64,000 nt of DNA from Paludibacteraceae bacterium (GTDB taxonomy: Bacteria > Bacteroidota > Bacteroidia > Bacteroidales > Paludibacteraceae), in NCBI GenBank assembly GCA_017479885.1, contig JAFVBR010000034.1:124001-188000 (forward strand). The letters run 5' to 3'. Both the position numbers and the translations under genes were made by a program. Numbering within the stretch: position 1 is the stretch's first letter; each line of letters starts with the position of its first letter. Positions 58,770-64,000 of this stretch are shown here, in pieces. Under the pieces are notes generated by a model. It searched no databases, was not told the origin of the DNA, and saw only the letters and a program-made list of their open reading frames with translations.

Positions 58770-60094
58770 TGACGACTATGACAGAAACCAACCGCATAGA
58801 GTTTAAGCGCGAACTGACTCGCGAACTCGATATCGAAAAAGAAGTTGTGGCTTTCCTCAACTACCGCGAAGGTGGTATTATCTATATCGGCGTAGATGAT
58901 TCAGGCAAGCCGGTCGGTGTGAAGGATATTGACGGCGATATGCTCAAACTCAAGGACCGCATCCGCATGGGTATCTTGCCATCTCCTTTGGGACTGTTTG
59001 ATGTGCAAACAGAGACTATTGACGGCATTCAGGTCATCAGGATTACGATTGCCAGCGGAACAGAGAAACCATATTACAAAGCGCAATACGGCATGTCTCC
59101 ACGTGGTTGTTATATCCGTGTCGGAACAGCAGTTGAGCAGATGTCACCGTCAATGATTGAGAAAACCTTTGCCCGCCGCACGCGCAACTCTCTTTCGATT
59201 ATTGAGTCTCCTAAGCAGAATCTTACTTTTGAGCAGTTGAAGATATACTATCAGGAGCACGGAAAAACGCTCAATGACCAATTTGCCCAGTCGCTCAATT
59301 TCTTGACTGCGGACGGACGGTACAACCTGAACGCTTTTCTCTTTGCCGATCGGAATGATATTACTATCAAGGTGGCTAAGTTTGCCGGAACGGACAAGTC
59401 CGATCTGATAGAGAATGAGGAATACGGCTACTGCTCTATTATTAAGTCCTGTAAGGCTGTACTTGATAAACTGAATGTTGAGAACCGCACGCTCGCTCGC
59501 ATCACATACCCGTTCAGGCAGGAGACACGGCTTGTTGATGCCGACTCGTTGCGTGAGGCGGTCATCAATGCTTTCGTGCATAATGACTATTCTGACCTGA
59601 TGAGTCCGGCGTTCTATATCTTTGCCGACCGTCTGGAGATTGTGTCTTATGGCGGTTTGATTGACGGTATGTCAAAGGAAGAACTGGTGTCCGGTTGTTC
59701 TCGTCCGCGTAATCGCGAGATTATGCGCATCTTCAAAGATGTGGATTTGGTGGAACAATTGGGAACCGGCATGAACCGGATGATGAAAGCCTATACATCG
59801 GATATCTTTGTCGTCAGCCCGAATTTCTTTCATGCGGTATTCAATTACAACAAACTTCCGGATAATTTCGGGAAAGACTTCACAAAAGACTTCACAAAAG
59901 AACTTTCTGAAAGACAGTGTATTATATTGGATATGCTGCGTGCTGATTGCACTTTAACTTCACAAAAGATTTCGGGAAAGACAGGCGTTTCGACAAGAAC
60001 TATCATTGAGGATATAAAAGCACTTCAGCAGTATGGTCTAATCCGCCGCGTCGGGGGACGCAAGAATGGCCATTGGGAGATAATCATGCCATAA
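58769..60094 (+). CDS. AlbA_2 (Schlafen-like) ATP-binding protein with winged helix
   Basis: The 441-residue protein has an N-terminal AlbA_2 domain (about 8-130; IEFKRELTRELDIEKEVVAF and GGIIYIGVDDSG) and a GHKL-like ATP-binding section (about 245-345; REAVINAFVHNDYSDL, GGLIDGMSKEELV, LVEQLGTGMNRM). After a short linker of KDFT repeats comes a winged helix (about 378-440; LTSQKISGKTGVSTRTIIEDI). Related proteins are thought to be transcriptional regulators or Schlafen-like nucleic acid enzymes. It lies between the helicase and methyltransferase, with one-base overlap upstream, so a regulatory or accessory role in the system is likely. Confidence 0.88.
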   Translation: MTTMTETNRIEFKRELTRELDIEKEVVAFLNYREGGIIYIGVDDSGKPVGVKDIDGDMLKLKDRIRMGILPSPLGLFDVQTETIDGIQVIRITIASGTEKPYYKAQYGMSPRGCYIRVGTAVEQMSPSMIEKTFARRTRNSLSIIESPKQNLTFEQLKIYYQEHGKTLNDQFAQSLNFLTADGRYNLNAFLFADRNDITIKVAKFAGTDKSDLIENEEYGYCSIIKSCKAVLDKLNVENRTLARITYPFRQETRLVDADSLREAVINAFVHNDYSDLMSPAFYIFADRLEIVSYGGLIDGMSKEELVSGCSRPRNREIMRIFKDVDLVEQLGTGMNRMMKAYTSDIFVVSPNFFHAVFNYNKLPDNFGKDFTKDFTKELSERQCIILDMLRADCTLTSQKISGKTGVSTRTIIEDIKALQQYGLIRRVGGRKNGHWEIIMP

Positions 60095-60130
60095 GGATAA
60101 TATACAAAAACTGTCAAAACAATAACAACC

Positions 60131-63100
60131 ATGATAAGCCAAACGGAATTAAAACAAATACTGTCGGCAAAGTTCGACTTTGAGGCATGGAAACCCGTAC
60201 TGGAGCAGATGTTCCTGAAGATTGACTATCTGACCAAGGAGATACAGATAGATGCCTCTCTTGTTAAAAGCGGTGGTCAGATAGGCACCATCCGTCTTGA
60301 TGACGGACGCTCTCTTGGTTTGTTCAGATTCGAAGTGGCAGACAATATCATCATTGCCCGTAACAGAAAAGGATTGCGCGATATTGCCATCAAGTATGTG
60401 GATCAGGATATTATTCACGGAGCATTGGTTTTCTACTACTCCACGCAGCAACCGGATTATCGACTCACATTCGTTTCCAAGCAGACAACACTTAATGCCG
60501 ACGGAGAGTTCACGACCCAAGTGACCGCTCCTAAACGCTATACCTTCCTCTTGGGAGAGAACGAACCCTGCACTACTGCTGCTTCCCGCTTATATGAACT
60601 GATTAGCAGGCCTTCCGTTTATTTGGCTGATGTGACGGATGCCTTCTCTGTTGAACGCTTGAACAAAGAGTTCTTCAAGGCATACAAAGAGCAGTATCAG
60701 AAGTTCCTCAACTATCTGAATAACGACACGAAGGCGAACCGTGACTATGTGAAGAAGTTGCTGGGTCGCCTCGTCTTCCTGCATTTCTTGCAGAAGAAAG
60801 GCTGGATGGGTGTCCCTGCCTCCAATACGAAATGGGAAGGCGGGGACAAATCATATCTCCTGCATTTAGTAGAGCGTTACAACGGCGACGACCGCCTGCT
60901 GTCCGATGTGTTGGAGCCACTCTTTTTCGAGACACTCAATGAGAAACGCGCCAATGACGAAGCAAGTCCTGTTCTCGGAGAGAACATCAAAATACCCTAT
61001 CTGAACGGCGGTCTGTTTGACAAGGACAGTCTCGACAGGTTGGATATTGATTTCCCATACTCCTATTTCAAAGACCTGATGGACTTCTTCGCCATGTACA
61101 ATTTCACCATTGACGAGAACGACCCGGATGATTCGGAAATCGGCATTGACCCCGAAATGCTCGGACATATCTTCGAAAACCTATTGGAGGATAACAAGGA
61201 CAAGGGAGCCTTCTACACGCCTAAAGAGATTGTGCAGTATATGAGTCGTGAGAGCGTAAGCCAATATCTGAAGACATGCACCCCGGACGATTTGCATACT
61301 GCCATTGACACATTAGTCAAACAGAAGCAAGTAGAGCCGTTACTGCAAATTCGGGAGAATGCACGCCTTGTCAATAGAGCATTGGAAACAGTCAAGGTGT
61401 GCGACCCCGCTATCGGTTCCGGCGCATTTCCTATGGGAGTGCTGAATGTATTGTTCGATTGCCGGCATTTGCTGTATGGCTTTATAGGAGAAAACAAACC
61501 TTTCTCCTATGCAGACATCAAGAAACAAATCATCCAAAACAACATATACGGAGTGGATATCGAACAGGGAGCTGTGGATATAGCTCGTCTGCGGTTCTGG
61601 TTGGCATTAGTGGTGGATGAGAACGAGCCGCAGCCACTCCCCAACTTGGACTACAAGATAATGTGCGGCAACTCGTTGCTACATCGTTTTGCGTTAGACG
61701 CACCTTTCCAAGATGTACTGAAGGACTACAACAGAGAAAACAATACCAACTATACATTGGATGACTATCGTCAGTGGGTATATGATTATACCAATATCTC
61801 TGATCATACGCAGAAGGATGATTTCCGAAACAGAATTGAGGAAATTAAACATGCTTTCAAGACAGAACTGAGCAAGAAGGAGAAAACGAAGATTGCAAAA
61901 GTCAGAGCCGCAATTGCAAATCTACAGATGGAAGATCTGTTTGGCTCCAACCCGAAAGATAAAGAAAAAGAGCTCAAAAAACTGCAAAAGCAATTAAAAA
62001 GCCTTGAACAACAACGTGACGAGATTCTATCCAACAAAATTTACGAACATGCGTTTGAATGGCGTTTTGAGTTCCCCGCTCTGCTTGACAGCGAAGGCAA
62101 CTTCACTGGATTTGATATTGTTATTGGCAATCCACCGTATATCAATGTTCAACTTATGTCAGAAGATCAAAAGGCTGTATTCAGACGCATCTTCTCTTGC
62201 TTTTATAAGCGTTGTGACATCTTCTGTCTCTTTGTGGAGATGGGTCTGAATCTCATAAAAGAAAATGGTGTTGTCTCTTTTATCATTCCTTCTGTCGTAC
62301 ATTCAAATTTATCATACCAACCGCTACGGGATATTATTCTCAATAACCATTGGCTCAGAGAGGTTTGCTATACCGGCGGTGATGTGTTCAATGCTCCTAC
62401 TGTTGATACTACTATTCTCATCATTCAAAAAGCAGATAATCGGAGTATCACAATAAAAAACGCTCTCAACTTTTCTGATAAGAAAGAAAAAATAGTTCCG
62501 GCTGACTATTTCCGAACATACAACAATATCATTAGTGTTGAAATAGGAGATAGCAATTCGGTATTTGATAAGTTGTTCAACCCATCTCTACCAGCCATAG
62601 ATCAACATTTTACTGTTTTTCAAGGGATAGTAACAGGAAATAATACCGCATTTATCTTTGAAACAGAAGCAGAAGCATTAGAACATAGTATTGACAAATC
62701 ACTCTTGCACCCGCTTTGTCATGGGCGTGATATAGAAAAATATCATGTCCGCAACTATGACAGACGCATCCTCTATATTGACAACTCTGTTGATATAGAT
62801 GACTACCCGACGACAAAACAATGGTTATTGCAATTCAAGGAGGCATTAGATAAGAGAAATGAAGGCAAAAAGGATATTATAAATTGGTGTTCGCTACATC
62901 GTCCTCGCGTAAAAGCAGAACTTGATTTGAGAGAGAAGATTTTGATACAAAACACAAGGAATGAGGCACTGAAAACAAGATTGGTTGCCACGCTTGATAA
63001 TTGCAGTATATATGCCACACAAGGTATAAACTTTATTATTCCTCAAACGGGAGATGTTCCATTGCGCTATTTGTTAGGCATACTCAATTCCAAGTTGTTG

Positions 63101-63376
63101 AATTATCTGTTTGCCACCAAGTTTCTGAATCTGGCAATTAAGGCTGAGTATGTAAAGCAAGTCAGAATCCCGACAGCCACACAAGCCCGGCAGCGGCCGA
63201 TTATTGCATTAGTAGATACCATTCTTAACAAGAAACGAGAGAATCCTCAGTCCGACACTTCGGCAGAAGAAATTCAGATTGACAATCTGGTATATCATCT
63301 GTATGGTTTGACTTACGACGAAGTTCTCCTCATCGACCCCGCCACCCCCATTACCCAAGAAGAATACGAAAAATAA
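60131..63376 (+). CDS. Eco57I/TaqI-type adenine-specific DNA methyltransferase
   Basis: The 1081-residue protein has an N-terminal domain of type IIG character without a clear PD-(D/E)XK motif, a helical domain (YTPKEIVQYMSRESV), AdoMet motif I (VCDPAIGSGAFPMG, Asp425), and motif IV NPPY (667-670). A TaqI-type target recognition domain follows from about 780 to the end (GIVTGNNTAF, CHGRDIEKYHV, GILNSKLLNYLFA). It should methylate adenine N6 at a specific site. The recognition part is more AT-rich than the methylase part, as expected of a swapped specificity domain. It lies 36 bp after the AlbA_2 gene. Confidence 0.92.
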   Translation: MISQTELKQILSAKFDFEAWKPVLEQMFLKIDYLTKEIQIDASLVKSGGQIGTIRLDDGRSLGLFRFEVADNIIIARNRKGLRDIAIKYVDQDIIHGALVFYYSTQQPDYRLTFVSKQTTLNADGEFTTQVTAPKRYTFLLGENEPCTTAASRLYELISRPSVYLADVTDAFSVERLNKEFFKAYKEQYQKFLNYLNNDTKANRDYVKKLLGRLVFLHFLQKKGWMGVPASNTKWEGGDKSYLLHLVERYNGDDRLLSDVLEPLFFETLNEKRANDEASPVLGENIKIPYLNGGLFDKDSLDRLDIDFPYSYFKDLMDFFAMYNFTIDENDPDDSEIGIDPEMLGHIFENLLEDNKDKGAFYTPKEIVQYMSRESVSQYLKTCTPDDLHTAIDTLVKQKQVEPLLQIRENARLVNRALETVKVCDPAIGSGAFPMGVLNVLFDCRHLLYGFIGENKPFSYADIKKQIIQNNIYGVDIEQGAVDIARLRFWLALVVDENEPQPLPNLDYKIMCGNSLLHRFALDAPFQDVLKDYNRENNTNYTLDDYRQWVYDYTNISDHTQKDDFRNRIEEIKHAFKTELSKKEKTKIAKVRAAIANLQMEDLFGSNPKDKEKELKKLQKQLKSLEQQRDEILSNKIYEHAFEWRFEFPALLDSEGNFTGFDIVIGNPPYINVQLMSEDQKAVFRRIFSCFYKRCDIFCLFVEMGLNLIKENGVVSFIIPSVVHSNLSYQPLRDIILNNHWLREVCYTGGDVFNAPTVDTTILIIQKADNRSITIKNALNFSDKKEKIVPADYFRTYNNIISVEIGDSNSVFDKLFNPSLPAIDQHFTVFQGIVTGNNTAFIFETEAEALEHSIDKSLLHPLCHGRDIEKYHVRNYDRRILYIDNSVDIDDYPTTKQWLLQFKEALDKRNEGKKDIINWCSLHRPRVKAELDLREKILIQNTRNEALKTRLVATLDNCSIYATQGINFIIPQTGDVPLRYLLGILNSKLLNYLFATKFLNLAIKAEYVKQVRIPTATQARQRPIIALVDTILNKKRENPQSDTSAEEIQIDNLVYHLYGLTYDEVLLIDPATPITQEEYEK

Positions 63377-63388
63377 AACATCTTCAAC

Positions 63389-64000
63389 ATGTCAGATTCA
63401 AAGATAAAAATTAAAACAACTATCAGGTGTAACAATATTGCACCTTTGGAACATCTGCAATATGAAATATCATCTTCTTCATTGAAAATAGCGGTATTTG
63501 CGAACAACGGAAGTGGTAAAACATTTATTAGCAGACTATTTCGGTTACTTGAGCAAGATGAAACATTAGTGGTGAATGAAAAAGGGGAATTTCTAACAGA
63601 CGCATATTTGACCTATGGACAAACAAAAGGTGAGTTCGCTTTTAAAATTGATGATGAAACAAGTGTTAAGGAAAATATTAGTTTTCAAATTAACAAAGGA
63701 GTAAAACCAACGCTCCCTACAACTAATTATATTTTTCACACATTCAATCAAGACTATGTTGACAAAAATATTAGAGAATTAGATTATATAAAGGATGCTG
63801 ACGATGAAAGTATGCAGGGCTTTATATTGGGCAAAGCTCATATAGATGTCAGTGACGACAAAAAGAAACTTGAAGAAATAGAATTATCAGGAAAGAAAAT
63901 AAAAGATGACATTATTTCTTACATTGAAGATTATAAAAAGAAGCACATTTCACATATTGCGAATATCACAAGACTTAATGAATATAGGACATTAGACCCG
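63389..64000 (+). CDS. AAA_13-type ATPase (RloC/PrrC-like), truncated at window end
   Basis: From ATG 63389 the frame is open to the last base (204 residues); the gene continues past the window. The N-terminus IRCNNIAPLEHLQYEI, then Walker A FANNGSGKTFISRLFRLL (Lys44), and the later FHTFNQDYVDKNIREL are typical of the AAA_13 family, which includes the tRNA anticodon nucleases RloC and PrrC. The nuclease end, if there is one, would be outside the window. This stretch is clearly richer in A and T than the rest, a sign of transfer. It starts 12 bp after the methyltransferase and probably belongs to the same operon. Confidence 0.8.
   Translation, partial: MSDSKIKIKTTIRCNNIAPLEHLQYEISSSSLKIAVFANNGSGKTFISRLFRLLEQDETLVVNEKGEFLTDAYLTYGQTKGEFAFKIDDETSVKENISFQINKGVKPTLPTTNYIFHTFNQDYVDKNIRELDYIKDADDESMQGFILGKAHIDVSDDKKKLEEIELSGKKIKDDIISYIEDYKKKHISHIANITRLNEYRTLDP

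Noticed and set aside
55500..63376. DISARM system
   Set aside because: PLD, helicase and methylase are present, but PLD and helicase are fused and no DUF1998 (drmB) gene is seen.

Overview
The window comes from a member of the order Bacteroidales. The evidence is a SusC/SusD polysaccharide utilisation locus, repeated TAnnTTTGC promoter boxes (the sigma-ABfr type of Bacteroidota) with TTG elements about 20 bp upstream, type IX secretion C-terminal sorting domains, a streptopain-like C10 protease, and Bacteroidales families such as DUF6175 and DUF4252. Functional T9SS substrates point away from Bacteroides itself and towards a Prevotella-like or related gut or oral lineage. The genus cannot be fixed from this window.

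Layout: 0-3.3 kb holds a TPR/DUF5107-type protein (start outside the window) and an AraC regulator. 3.3-15.5 kb is an alpha-galactoside utilisation operon: GH36, SusC, SusD, a secreted FG-GAP/VCBS protein in the SusE/F position, a clan-D (GH27-like) T9SS-exported galactosidase, and aldose 1-epimerase. 15.5-18 kb is a T9SS-exported C10 protease on the minus strand. 18-22.8 kb has GH97 (with the Asp of retaining galactosidases) and GH95, separated by an orphan T9SS tail. 22.9-28.5 kb encodes an RND pump whose inner-membrane transporter and outer-membrane channel are one 1509-residue ORF. 28.7-31 kb has an ECF sigma factor with two small membrane proteins, followed by a collapsed second ECF/DUF4252 locus under a near-identical promoter. 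31-32.2 kb is DAHP synthase/chorismate mutase.

32.3-36.8 kb is a cluster of five exported proteins of unknown function, followed by a NodB-like deacetylase homologue. 37.7-46.4 kb is housekeeping: an acyl-CoA synthetase, a small Cys-rich lipoprotein, coaX, an outer-membrane beta-barrel protein, a TPR lipoprotein, lptC, fabG and cdsA. 46.4-48.3 kb is a minus-strand thyA-folA-dtd group. 48.7-52.4 kb has hypB and a large FAD/Fe-S oxidoreductase. Nearly every intergenic gap from 45.4 to 49.6 kb carries its own short tandem or direct repeat.

52.4 kb to the right edge is an accessory, defence-type island: a RhuM-Fic protein, a Fic-wHTH protein, a 752-bp noncoding spacer with hairpins, then a tight operon of PLD-SNF2 helicase, AlbA_2 (Schlafen-like) ATP-binding regulator, Eco57I/TaqI-type adenine methyltransferase, and a truncated AAA_13 (RloC/PrrC-like) ATPase that runs off the window. 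This island is the best candidate for an incompletely described system. The exported-protein cluster at 32-37 kb and the RND-OMF fusion are the next best.
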